Of a stretch of DNA of 64,000 nt, positions 1 through 31,000 are shown piece after piece. How positions within the stretch are numbered: position 1 is the stretch's first letter; each line of letters opens with the position of its first letter. The notes under the pieces are model-generated. The model saw only the letters and a program-made list of their open reading frames with translations. It did no database searches and was not told the DNA's origin. Source of the stretch: Triatoma infestans (taxonomy: Eukaryota; Arthropoda; Insecta; Hemiptera; Reduviidae); assembly GCA_011037195.1 (NCBI GenBank), contig JAAEAF010001572.1, positions 109,177-173,176 on the forward strand, given 5' to 3'. Both the position numbers and the translations under genes were made by a program.

Positions 1-1000
1 TGAGAAAATCGCAAAAAAGTAAACAAACCAACTTGTAAAGAGGTACTTCCGGTTGAGGAATTTTGACGTATAACGTACTGTCAGATTCCATGGTTATACC
101 TAAACGGAATATCAAGTCTGAACATTCTACGGTTTTTCGTTTTTTGAGCTATGCTGTTCACATACATACATACATACCACAGACACAGACACAGACACAC
201 ACACACATATATATACCATTTGCTAGAAACCACTTTTTTGGGAGTCAGGGGACCTCAAAACGGATATTTCCGGTAAAAACTCGATATCGAAAATTTGACA
301 CGATTACAATACTTCCTCTTACTTGGAGTAAGAGGAATCATTGCAATAGTATCCTTGATATCGGAAGCATTTTAATCAAATTTTCTATATCCGGTTTTCA
401 CCGGAAATATATATTTTGAGATCCCCTGAGTCTAAAAAAATAGTGGTTTTTAGAAATGGTTGTGAACAGCATAAAAGCCCAAAAAACGAAAAATCGCAGA
501 GAATTCGAAATTGATATTCCATTTAGGTATCACCATGGGAACCCGACAGTAAGTTATCTGGGAACCACAACCGGAAGTACCACTTTACAGATTTTTTTTT
601 TTTTTTCACTTTTTTTGCGATATTCTTAAAAAATGGCTCCAACGATTTTCTTTAAACTAAGAATGTGAATTACACATATAAAGAGCTACACCGTTTAATT
701 CGCAACATTTCTCCGAGTAAAGTCATTTAAAAGGGGGCTTTTGGTGGAGGGGTGGGGTTATGTTTTCCTCTAAAGTGATATCTATTAGGTGATCATACAA
801 TTCTACGATCTAAACAGATTTAATTAGTTCTAAATAAATTGCAAAAATTCTGAGTTTCTTGAAAATTAGTAAACCGGGAACTGCGTTTTTATTTAACAGT
901 TTTTTTTTTTTCACTTTTCGCGATTTTTCTCCATAAAAGCTGACGAATTTCATTAAATATGTGCTACCTATAAAATTTTGTCAATCACGAATTGGTAAAC
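1..1000. repeat. Family A repeat, two copies head-to-head
   Basis: Bases 1-336 are a family A copy running toward its end (TTACTTGGAGTAAGAGG near 320-336). From about 340 the same sequence runs in the opposite orientation to about 1000, so the junction is an inverted pair. Hallmarks seen are ACTTCCGG, TTTCACCGGAAATAT, CGATATCGA and the block GAACAGCAT. A CA-rich microsatellite lies at 155-212, the place where other copies also carry (CA)n. No coding potential is convincing; the 118-residue frame at 63-419 lies wholly inside the repeat. The superfamily is unknown. Confidence 0.8.
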
Positions 1001-1419
1001 TGCAGTTGTGTGAGTGTTACAGCCAGGTTTTTTTGTTCCTTAGTACATTCAATTGCAGGAGTGAAATTGCCAGTAACAATGAGTAAATGTAAAATCATCA
1101 ACCATCTTTTGGAAGGCAATTCTCTTTATAATTGTTAAAGTGGTTTTTAACACTATGTTGTTAAAAGTTTTCTTTGGTCCTACTTCTCATCGAAAGATTA
1201 TGGAAATTTAACAAGTCATTTAAGAAAATTGTAATTGCTGATGTTTAAACAGTTGGTCATTCTTATCCCTTAGAAATCGAGTCAGCATTATCTTACATGT
1301 ACCAGATCTAGATGCATGTAATATATATGTAGATTTCATTAAGCAACGATTTCATAAAAATGGAAAGAGTAAACCAAAATTAATTTAATGAATGACTTCT
1401 GGAAGGCATATTACAATAT
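1001..1419. other. Intron sequence, nothing recognised
   Basis: AT-rich DNA between the family A pair and the 3' end of a - strand LINE, presumably part of a glutamate dehydrogenase intron. No exon-like frame, RNA gene or repeat was recognised. Confidence 0.5.
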
Positions 1420-2760
1420 CACAGGAAAATAAGAAATAAATAGTTATTAAGTTTGTTTGTTTTTGTTTTTTTTTCAAAGCCATTAGTTTGGCCTTTTGGC
1501 CACTCTTTTTCTGGCAACCCAGTATAAATGTGCATCATACACGAGAAAGTGGATTGCACAGATGATGTAACATCTTTTAGTTCGGGGCATGCTCTCCTGT
1601 CATGTCTTCCCCGCCGCACAAAGGGCAATGGGGAGCTGTCAACAATTCCTATCCGGTGGAGGTGTTTCTGTAGCAGATCGTGGCCCGTCAGCATACGGAA
1701 GCAGGCAACAGCAACCGAACGCGGAAGAGTGACGGGAATCTTACCGCTTGTTTCCACCACTTTCTCCCACTTTCGTCCAGCTCCCTTTTCTCTGTACTTA
1801 TTATGTCATATATCCCCTTAATGACGACGATACTTAGAGCATTTAAATTTCTTAGTGGTCACGTTGTTCTTTTTTCGATCCCTCCTTAGCCAAACGATCA
1901 GCTTGCTCGTTCCCGTAAATTCCACAGTGGTCCGGTATCCACTGCAATACAATGAGTTTACCCGCTTTAGTCATGCTTTTTTTACACGCAGCTTTTGGCC
2001 AATCTTCGCTGGTTTCTGGGCACGTAAGCGATCGTATAACCGACTGGGAGTTGATCAGCAACACTACCTTCTCCTCAGGCCTAGTACACATAAAGTCTAG
2101 GGCAACATGGACAGCGTACATTTCCCCATCAAAATTATCACATCAGTTTGGAAGAGGGATGCTTTCTTGGAACGCTTTTGAGAAAATACCGGCTCCGGCT
2201 CGCCTCTTACTGACGTCAGCTGATCCGTCAGTATATATATGAAGCCCCATTCGCTTCTATTGGCTCCAGTGATGTCAGCTTCATGTGAATTTCACTCATA
2301 TTATTTTTAACACTGACACCATGAAGTACCTCAAGTCTTCCTTCGGCCACCTCCAGGTTCATGGGATTAATATTGTTTTGTCCTAACGGTTGACGTTTAA
2401 TGAAAGAAAGGCCTGATTTAGCATGAAGCTCCACTAATCTGGCTAGCCATGTCTTCTGCGTCTTCAAGCGGTCGTGTGCAAGCTTGTACGAGGACCAGAA
2501 ACACTTGTTAGAACTCCTTAAAAGTTTTTCACTAAGGAGAATTGCAGCTTTCATTCTTCTCACGGCCAAAGGCTGAATGTCCGCTTGAGGCTCTAAAGCT
2601 TCTATTGGCGTAGACTTTGTATCTCCGGTGGCAACTCTTAAGGCGCGGTATTGAATCATATCAAGCTTGCCAAGATGTGTCTTGGGTGTGTGATTAATAA
2701 TTCGTTTCCATATCCTATGGCTGGGCGCACGAAAGTCTTGTAAGTCAACTTTTTTAGTAC
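1420..2760 (-). mobile_element. 5'-truncated LINE with RNase H domain (decayed)
   Basis: Read on the - strand, about 2745-2640 gives the RT thumb (TFVRPAIGYGNE, then IQYRALRVATG). At 2660-2228 is the connector, followed by RNase H with TDGSA, GAGIF, an INSQS block and WIPDHCGIYGNEQADRLAKE (about 2240-1870). At 1770-1500 follows the typical post-RNase H tail (FRMLTGHDLLQKHLHRIGI). This order is that of the Jockey/I-type LINEs common in arthropods. Frameshifts break it into several frames, and the usual Asp of the S/T-D-S-Q block reads Asn, so it is inactive. An A-rich stretch near 1455-1475 marks the 3' end. It lies antisense in a GDH intron. Confidence 0.85.
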
Positions 2761-2943
2761 ATAGATTTCTATTTAAAAGAAAAACTCTTGATATGAAATC
2801 ATTTCTTTAAATCTTTTTGAAATAACCAACGTACTTCTTTGTTTTTATTCTAGTTTAAAGTGCAATCATTTTAGTTTTAATGTTAATATGTTAATTATAA
2901 ATAAGTTAAAAGATGGTTTAATAAATTTTATTTCTGCCTGAAG

Positions 2944-20817
<17,874 letters not shown>

Positions 20818-20858
20818 GAAGGTCAATATGTTTGTTTATTTGCTTTTCTTTACGATGA

Positions 20859-20864
20859 AATAAA
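20859..20864 (+). terminator. Candidate poly(A) signal of GDH
   Basis: AATAAA lies 42 bases after the stop codon. Downstream sequence is AT-rich, so other signals are possible. Confidence 0.6.
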
Positions 20865-21880
20865 AGAGGAAGGAATACTCAAATCTTATACAAACTTTTT
20901 ATTCACAATCAAGAATTCTTTTTTCTTTTTGTACAGAAGCAATATACAAAGTAAATATTTATATAACAAGTTTACATTATAGATATGTACAAAAATGACA
21001 AAATTATGGGTATCTGTATCGGCACTGTAATTTATATCCATCCATTCCTACCAGTATAATGGAATTTCTTTTCTTTCTTTTTTTTTTATAAATATATAAA
21101 ATCTGGTAACGCAAATTAATTAACTATAAATATTTACAGAATATATTAATGTAAAATTTATTAAAAGCAGATAGATATTAATCTAATGGATATAGTAAAT
21201 TAAAATTTTTCCTCTGAACTAGGACGTAAAAAAAAAAAGAAAATGAAAATACAAAATGATGGTTACAAAATCAAAGTTTCCATTATTAATTTAAATGATA
21301 TTACAAACTTTCTCAAATATCATTCTCAGATAATTAATTAATTTTTACTTTTAAATAATTTGAGCAAAAGTGATTAAAAAGAAGAAAAAACAAAACTAGA
21401 AATCCAACAAGATTTCTGAAGTTGAAAATAAAATTTATAAACAAAAGTATTTAAAAAAAAATAAATTTGTTTTAAATAATGCAGCAAAATACTATTCTTT
21501 ATAAATTTAAACAATGAAAAAGCTCTGTATCAAAGTCAACAAGGAATGTTCAGTTCCTTTTTGATTAATATAATACGCTCTTTTGTTGTATTATGTATAC
21601 GAACTATAAAAAACAAAAGAAAAACTAATTTCCTTTATAGAAAATTGGTACTAACCTAATAGAAATTGTGATATAATTTCTCAAATCGTTTTTCATTTAA
21701 CAAAAAGAAAAAAAAGAACTAAACTATTTGCTAATGTTATATAATAATTTATATACAAAAAAGGTATATACATAACAATTCGTTGTAGTTCGTTTTTGTG
21801 TGTGTAATTAAAAATAAAATATCTAAACAAATCAAATAAAGAATTTATATAAACTTATCAAACTCTTACAGGCGTGCAAA
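20865..21880. other. Intergenic/3' UTR region between convergent genes
   Basis: About 1 kb of very AT-rich DNA between the two stop codons. It probably holds both 3' UTRs. No further gene was recognised. Confidence 0.6.
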
Positions 21881-21886
21881 TTTATT
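21881..21886 (-). terminator. Candidate poly(A) signal of the RhoGAP gene
   Basis: TTTATT on the + strand gives AATAAA on the - strand, 50 bases past the stop codon. Several others lie further downstream. Confidence 0.45.
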
Positions 21887-21935
21887 ATTACAAATAAGCA
21901 CTTGGTAATTAATATTTAAATGAATAAATGCAATT

Positions 21936-22060
21936 TTAAAGCCTTTTAAGAAGTCTATGGCTACTACCATTTCGATGATCACATCTGATTACCCATTTTG
22001 CTCGAGGATTACTTTGATACACTGCCCATAGTTGAGCTCCTGGTTCTAATCTACGGTGGC
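21936..22060 (-). CDS. ARHGAP18: RhoGAP gene terminal exon
   Basis: HRRLEPGAQLWAVYQSNPRA then KWVIRCDHRNGSSHRLLKRL and TAA (stop at 21938-21936). The xLxxVYxxNPxAxWVI pattern is the C-terminal signature of ARHGAP18/28. Acceptor is ATTTTCAG. Confidence 0.93.
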
Positions 22061-25000
22061 CTGAAAATATATTAATTTTTTAGGGGAAGGGGAAAAAAAT
22101 ATTTTGATGAAAGATATGCAAAGTAGACAATTTTTTTTTACTTTTGTAAAACATCCTTCAGCTAAATTTGAGCACATCTTTACTCATAAGTTTCGATTAA
22201 AAGCGGTCTCAAACAAGTTGATAGTTTTAATTACTTTTAATTACTATTAGTAAAAATTAACTCAATTACATTATATTAATACCAATTTAATTCTTAAGCA
22301 ATTTATTATTCACTAATAAATTGATTATCGCTAATAAAAATATAGATTTTATTTTTACTAATAAAAAATTGTTTTTTGTTTTTTTAGTCATTGCTACTTG
22401 TTATTTTGTAGCCCTGATGATGTCTCAATATAGAACGAAATGTTGACCGAGAGAATTTTGTTTTATTTAAACTGACCAAATTCCTCAAGAATCTACATCC
22501 ATAATTAAAATACGCTCAAAAATTATAGGTTCAATATATACTTCGTTCTCCCTGTGGACGGGGATTTAGGATACATCCACAATAGCCTGCTTGTCGTAAA
22601 AGGCGACTAAAACGGCAAGGACACTTACACGTACACCCACACACAGGTATATACAGACATATGCACACTATTTCGACCCCTATGCAACGGGTAACAACCC
22701 AAGCATATTTAGTAGCAACCCAGGAATATCGCCCCTAAGGGCTCGTAAGAGGAGCCGAACTGATGAAAAAATGTCCGAATGGAATGTTTCGTTCAAAATT
22801 CATTAAATAGAATTAATAAAATAATAATAAATAATAATAATAATAATAATAATAAATAGAATTCTAATATTTCTTCTATTGTCAATTTTCTCCAATATGA
22901 TTTCAAAGATTTTCTTCTGGATATGTAGTTAGGTTCCCAATACTGGATAACCTTTATGATTTTCTGTGAACTTAGTTGTATACTATACACAAATAGACTT
23001 TATTTTAAAAATATTTTTCCGAGAAGATTGATTCTAGGTGGGATTGGGGCGAGCTGTGAAGTGAGCTTTTCTTTTAAACTGCGATTTAAGTAAACTGTGT
23101 GCAAAAGAAAGTACCATCAAGAAGTGCCAAGTTAAGATGTTCATATTTTCAGAGATATCAATAAATGAAGAACATAGCTAAAGATGTGCTTTAATATGTG
23201 TTTCGTCATTATGTTAACAATGCATTCTCTAACTTCACAGAGTGAATGAGGTGATCAATGTCTTTAATTTCATATCTTGATTCGTCTTTTATTTCATGAT
23301 TTGCATTTGTTCTAATTTTGTGGTATCGAGGGAAACAACCCGTCTTATCCTACATTTAACATCGTACATATATCTTGCATATAACGGAAGAACAAGGATA
23401 GTAAAGCAAAATTTCTGCCTGTTGTAATTGTAGAAATGGAACAAGCATTATCATTTATCATTGGAACCAAACTGATCATAAGATTCGTCTTGTAACCTTT
23501 GGCACAGATCAGAGATGGCTTTTAGCCAATGCTATGGTACCTTTATTATAGCTAGTGTAGGATCACTATAATTATAGCGCAAACTGAAAACTGCGCTTGA
23601 AACTATCTTCCCTTCAATTATAGATCATTTTGCAAAAGACAAAGTTTTGATTAAAGATAATGTGATTCGATTCATTGATCCAGTGCTATCTATCTTAATA
23701 CAACTGAGCTTTGGCAGCCGTTTAAGTCGTATTAATGTTAGTCTTCGACATGGCTAGTAGGAGTAAAGATAAACGATCTACGTTATGCGGTAAAATTATA
23801 ATAGACCTCTTAGGTCGGCTGCATATCTGTCACTCCTGTGCAGAAGTTCTCTAGAAGACCCATTTCCAGAAAAGAGGTACCGATTAACTTTTTCAGGTCA
23901 GATCTTCGAAAATATATCTCACCAAAATACAGACAATTTCTCGCAAGGCAATTATCAAGTTCGTGTATACCGGCAATCTTTCCCTTTTCGAGAACAACTA
24001 CATGAGAATTCGGCCAACGTATGAAAAATTGTATCAGTTTAATTAATAATAATAACTACATCCCGCAATTCTTAGCATTGTGTTTTCATAAAAAACATTG
24101 ACAAATCTGCATTTTTTTTTTTTTTTTAATAAATTCTCGACAAGTATATATTTATTTTGTTTAATAAAACCTTACAAAAACTAATTTTTTAAACTTCCTC
24201 CTACTGGATAATTTTATGATGTCAAAATTTAATGGTTTGCATTTGTCACTTCAGAATAGTGCTTTATTTGAGGGGTGCAGGCAGATATATGTACATCACA
24301 ACTATTATATAATTAAGCAGCATTATCTATTATATAAATTTCGTTTATGAAGGAAATTTGTCATTTGGATGTTGGGAAAATGCAAAAGAAATTCTATGAA
24401 TGTTTTACTCCTGAAAAAAAAACAACTTTCTTACCTATATTACCGCCTACTTCATAAAGAAAATGCGTTCTAAGAGCTGTATCACGATCTCCAGTACTGA
24501 GAAGGCAGGAAAGATTTCCATTAGGAGCTAATTCTGACAAAGCTCTTGATTTTATATCTCTTCGAGTTGATTTAACATTTCGAGAACATTCACGTGATAA
24601 TTCGGCCACCCTATAAAAATTGTATGAATTTAATTTAATTATTCTTATGGAAAAATGAATTAAATAATAATTAATGACTATCAACTTACCTAAGTACAAC
24701 TTGCGATGCTGTAGTCTGTTTATCCAATGGTATCGGGAGACTGGATATAAGAAACTGTGGTGCTTCAACATGAATTAAACTGGATGGAATTTCACATTCC
24801 CGAACTACTGTACTTCTAGTAACTATGTGGCCCTTTCTGCGCAACAATCTTGACTTCTGCGTCAACAAAATTATACATTTATTCATATGTGCAAGTTATT
24901 TATGGAAGACATAATTTAAAAATACAAGCTGATTACTAACTGGTTTGTTCTCCTTGTGATTATCATTAATCCTCCTTAATTGTGCGACAAGATTTTCTGG

Positions 25001-28000
25001 TACAATCCATAGTCTATCGGCTGACTGTATCATGAGTTCGGTAAGTGAACAGCAATGTGCTGCCAAGGACAGTTTCATTTTCAGGCACCCCTTGTCATCC
25101 AATAAACTATTAAAAAAAAAAAATTCATGATTTTACTATACTTATAATGCCGTCTAGATTTTATTATTAACTAAAAGGAAAGGCTCTCTTTTAATATTTC
25201 CAATTGAGAAATTTTTTCCAAACATGGAATTTTCTCATTACGTTAATTATTTCTTAAAATGTGGGATATTATATACATATGTGGAAAAAAAAGTTTACTC
25301 CTTTTTCAGGCGGATTTAAGTCTACTATTAATCAGGTGTCGTGGATGGCAAAAATACTTTTCTCTGAAAATTATTTATATTAACTAGTTTATTCATCATT
25401 TTAAATTTCTCTTCAAAAGCAGTACTCTCCCTCTGAGAGGAGAGAAAGTCAAAATCAGCTACGACGCAATTAGGAAAATATGGAAAAATTGTAACAGATT
25501 GTAACCTACTTATTAGTTTTCTCTGTTAACAAGTATACGATTCATCAAGTTTGAGCGTCATGGTTGTAACTTATACTGTTAAAGCACATACACAAACACA
25601 CAAGCACAAAAACACCCACATATTTGTTGTGGTTGGTTCCGCAGAGCTGGCAAACATCAAGAGATATTTTCCGTGATAGCCTGCTTCTTTCTTTGGTCAT
25701 CGACCGGTTTCGGGCGTCCGCCCATCATCAGGATGTTTTTGTTAAACAGTGAAATAACATAGACTTGCACAGTATTTGCTCTGTTAACAAAAACATCCTG
25801 ATGATGGGCGAACGCCTGAAACCGGTCGATGACCACAAAAAGAAGCAGGCTATTACGGAAAATATCTCTGAACCCCCCCATATATATATATGAATATAAT
25901 TCTGAAAACCCTCACCTCTTCTACCATTCTCAAGAAAAATCTGTCAAATAATGCAAACCATCCATCAGAATTCCGTCCATCAGAATTTGCAATATTAACA
26001 CATGTCATGGAGGCTCCACCCCCTGCCGCCTTCGGCGCCACCCTCTCACCCACCCCTCTCTCAAGAAAATTTTATGTCAAATGGTACATTCCTGCTTGGC
26101 ATGCCAGTTATGCCCAACCTTCCGGGCGGGGACTCACTCCTTAACGTTCTCTAAAAAACCCCTCACCCCTTTTAAGATTCTCAAGATAATTTGTATCAAC
26201 TGATGTAAACCGCTTGAAAATCCGGCCAATCACATTTCCAATATTAAAGCATTTTACAAAATCGTGACACAAAATAGCTTACTTTCTCATATGTATAGAA
26301 CAGGGCCTGCCCCTCTGGCGCCTTCGGCACTTAAACCCCTGTCGTCTTTGGCGCTCTGCCCCTGCCCAACCCCTCGGGAGGGGGATTCGCCACTCTGGTA
26401 TCTAACCCCTCTATATAATACATATTGGTGTCATTGGTGTTGATGTAATTGTAGGCATGCATAGCCAACAAACAATTCGGAAAACTGTTTTTCATCGTCA
26501 AAATTCATAAAATATTAGATATAATAAAATAGACAAGTCCCTGTTTACAAATATGGACAAATATTTTGATTATACTTACTGAGGTGGAAATAGTGAAGGT
26601 GCCATTATTGTAGCAACATTTCTTAGAGACATTTTGTTATGAACGCTATTGCTGACTACGCTAGATAAAAACTGCAGCAGAGCTTGTAAGGTAGCTCTGT
26701 GTTCAGCAGGTAGTAACAGCACCAGAAGATTAAGAGCACGCCCACATTCAGGCATGGCTGTGGAAAAAGTAATATGAAAGTTAAAGCCAAATTTTTTGAT
26801 GTTTTCGGAACTGAATATTCTCAATAACTTATTCAAACTTGCCATGCGTTTGGTAGAAAGTATTCAGGAATCTCGTTGTAAGTAAAGGCTGTGGAAGTTC
26901 TCTTAATAACCGCTTTAAAACATTTGTAAGATCATGGGGTGAAGCTGTAGATATAAGATGATCACACAATTCAAGACGAGGATAAAACTGGGCTTCCAAT
27001 TTGGAGCATAAACTTTCCACTCGTTGTTTATTACCACCGACGCGAAGTAATCCTTCTTCCCATAGACAGCGACGTTCTAATTCTGTCAGGATCTATAATT
27101 TAAAAAAAAATGAATTTTAGAAGGACTGGATACAGACTGAGAAAAATTACATCTAAGAATTTGTATGATTTTTAGAAACCTATAATATCTTTGTATTATT
27201 ACTCAGAAAATACAAAAATATTGCATTTTAGACTTACCTTTTGAAAAATAAGTGGAACATTGTGGGATTCTGAAGTGATTTGTCGATCCCTTTCCAGTAA
27301 GGTGGATAACGAAACACCAAAGAGATTACCATCTAAATTTAGCAAAAAAATAAAAGAAAATATTAAATAAGAATTTAAACACATAAAATTTTAGAGCAAA
27401 ATCTATCTGCCATAAATTAATGATTACCTAAATTGGGGGGGCATTTTTACTGCCTGGACATATTAATATTATAAATTTTAAAACTTTGTATAATTTTAAA
27501 AACTATTATTTACCTTCTTTTCTTTTACGTTTATATGGTTTTGGTTTTGCTATTTTTATACCAGCGTTATCAATAAGAGCAGTTAATTCAAGAAACACGA
27601 GAGGTCTTAAAGTCTGCATATCTTCTTCTGCAAGAAAATCTACCCATGTACGACCAACACCTTCATCCCATGATGACAAACTATCCTGTAATAAGGAGAC
27701 ATAAGGAACTCAGCATACAATGGCATTTCTAAATCAATTTAATAACATCTCATGCAATAGGTTTATCAATTATTAACCCCTTTAAATTGTGGGGAAAAAA
27801 TAGAATAAATAAGTAAAAAAAAAATGATCTCAAATTCTCTCCATATCAATTGCTTCTTCACTTCTTTCGATAATTTTTAATATTTTGTCGAGGAAGTTCG
27901 ATTTTTTTTTTTTTTAGTCTACTCTATATAACTTCGAGTTCAATTTTATTGCAATTAACTGCATAATGCATACAGCATCCAAATGCAATGTGGAAATATC

Positions 28001-31000
28001 TGTTTTAAATCTGTTTTTTTCGAATATAACTCGATCAAGACGTAAATATGGCCGATGTACACGGTTAGAAAACTATATTACTTAAAAAGAAATAAAGAAA
28101 AATACTCACATTAATGCTAATGTTTAATGATGAACCAAGTCTATCTTCTGCCCAAGTTTCCTCAAAACCAAGTGTATCTGAATGTGAACTTCCATCACTA
28201 TGTCTCCTACCTTCAACTGGAGCTTCATTATTAAACAAGCCATCATCCGTGCTACGACTGACACAAACTACAGCGCTGCAAGAAAAACTATTTTTTATTT
28301 TTTTTTATTTAAAAAAAGGAATGAAGAAAATGCTTAAAGATTCAAGTGCAATAAAATATGACAACTTAAACTAAAGATCTTTTGGGCATATTTGAAGATA
28401 TTCAAAATGTTGTCAATCGAATGATTTCAAATTGTCCTCTTCTCTATTGGCCCAACAAACGGTTAAAATTGTGGCGTTAAGCGCGTATTAAGGAATTCAA
28501 AGTTGACCACCTATAAAGTAAAGTGCTGGGAGAAAGTATTGCTAAAAATCTATACAACAGTATTTGGATCCACACCCGTTGGGTATGAACCTTGCTCCAG
28601 GATGTTTCTGAAAGCGTACTATGTTGGAACCAATTCATCAACTTGTTGTGGCTAAGGTAGCTGATTTTTTTAAAAGTTTGTTGTAAGAGATACCCCATAA
28701 TTTTAATTGATTTTCATCCGCCTTTAATGCCCCGCTAATCATCGAACACACTGTTATTTTGCTTAAAGATCTACCAAAGATGTTGCAGAATTAATAACAA
28801 AATGATGGGAAAAATGACAAAAGGGAAAGAAAGGGCTGACAAAGTTGCAAAATGGAGCAACTTATGAATTGTGCCCCAATCAAAAATCAAGTTCTATTAT
28901 GGACGCAAAAATTAAAGAGAATACAAATAAATTGCAACGAAAGCAAAGAAAGATATAGCTTGAGCAACCTTGGGACCAAATCTTAATTTACTCCCCTGCC
29001 GCGATTCTATTCACAACTTAGGATAACAACATGATATGAGGGAAGGAATTAGCTCACTGATAGGGCGTTGGATTAGCAATGCAGAGGTGCCGGGGCTGCC
29101 CTTAAATTTTCTCTTCCTAGAGAGCTCACTCTCCGGTGATGAACAGTGTTGTTAGTAACGAAAGAGCACCGTTCGGAGTCCGGCAGTGCACTGAGAAGGC
29201 ATTGGGCGCCAGCGACCATAGATATTGACGCGCCTTAAATTTAAAAAAAGAAAAACATAAAGGGATTATCTCAAATATTTGCGGCGCGTTAGTAATAGAA
29301 ATGCTCTTGCTGAAAAAGTAATACACTTAATGCGAGCCATTTCCTCCTTGTCAAGCTCTGGACAAGATTCCTACTTTGTTAGGGTTGCATGAAAGGAATG
29401 GCATAAACGACAAGCGGTGTCGATCCAACTGGCGATGGATTAGAAAATATATTATATATAAATAATTTTAAAAATCTTGCTAAACTTACTGTTGAGAATC
29501 CTGATGAGCTTGATGTTCAATGTTACTTAAAGCTGTTGGATCACTACCGCTCCTTACTCGGACACTACCTATCCTTTGATAGCCTGTCATCCTGATACCA
29601 TCAGCTATACGAATAAAAAAAATAAAAAAAAAAAAAATTAGCTTTATTTCAAAATTATAATTTGTCGTGTTAAAGTGTAATAATAAATTAAAAAAATACC
29701 GACCCCAGAATGTGCTGAAATCTAAAGGAAAGTGTAATGTATGCATTGAGGATGGTGGGCACAGTACTGCTAATAAACTGTACTTATCCTTTTTTTTAAA
29801 TAAATTTAATGTAGAATGAAATATATATCACGAATAAGTTCAAAAAGGCAAACCAAAAACTGAGTATACAATCCTTGTATATCTGTTAACTAGTTCAAGT
29901 ACAAGTAACTTAATGCATGGCAGCGTTAAAACAACTAACTCCTTCATCGAACCACACATCCAATAAATACATACATGACAGAAAAACAATACTCTAATAA
30001 TAACCTACTATCCTAACGATTAAACTGAAATCTAAACTATTCTTGGCACTTACGGCGAAATAAGTTCCAAACAAAATCACTGATTGATTCATGAATTGGT
30101 ATTTGAAAAGTTTCAAGCAATACCTAATTTGTTTGTTTGTTAATTTTTATTTTTTTTACACTCGACATAAATTACTAATTATGTATTCCAATTTATGACT
30201 AATTAGATCTATGATCAAATGACCTGAATATTTTACATCAATAATTTTTGTTTAATATTATGTAAAAAGGAGAGAGGGAAGCTCACACTATTATTGGATG
30301 TTACCTAATAAGTAGCCAAGTTCCACTTCTCATTGGTCAACATATTTTTAAGGTTTTTTTTTTTTTTTTAAATATCTGCCATTAAGAAAGGTAAGGACAT
30401 ATAGGAAATGATAAAAATTTGGGGAGCGAAAACGTTTGGAAATTTGAGGCAACAAATTAAAAGATACAAACTGGAAGATAAGTATCTATAGGATCTTTCA
30501 TATTGTTTTTGGCTAAGAATGAGAGATCATTCTAGATGATTTAGTTGGACACTTAGTAAGGAGCATTAACTACCTTTCGAACGGTTCTAGACTGCATTGT
30601 TCCGTAACCTCAGCCGACGATTATATACAAAATTCTATAAATTTTCTAAAATTGAAATGATCAATTCACCCCAATGATCAAACGAAGTTATAATTTTATT
30701 TATGAATACACAACAATTTAAAATATCTAAAAGCATACCTGTTTCAGAAGCAACATCACCACAAGTTCTACTGGCTCTTCTAAATAATGACTGATGTGAA
30801 ATAACTGGAGTACTGTTAGGACTGCAACCAGTAGGCCGTCTACGAGGTTCATATCTGTTCACCATACCTGGTACAATCCTAAGAAAATATAAAAAGTCAA
30901 TAAAAAAAAATAAAAAAATAATGATCAAACAATAATTTCAGATTTAAAAAAAAAATCTGTTAATGACTAATTTATTATTAAATCCTTTAATGACGGCGTG

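Larger units (their letters stand above)
25625..25875. repeat. Foldback element with ~89-bp arms carrying hammerhead motifs
   Basis: The arms 25661-25749 and 25781-25869 are inverted repeats separated by about 31 bases. The outer border GGTTGGTTCCGCAGAGCTGG recurs at 12768, and related text recurs at 51020 and 35180. Each arm holds one hammerhead-like motif on opposite strands. It has no coding capacity. Frames predicted across it are shadows of the palindrome. Confidence 0.85.

Noticed and set aside
63..419. 118-residue + strand frame
   Set aside because: Lies wholly in the family A repeat, translates the CA microsatellite, and has no homologous frame in other copies.
22550..22858. SINE with full definition
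   Set aside because: No A/B boxes or target duplication could be established, so only a dispersed repeat is called.
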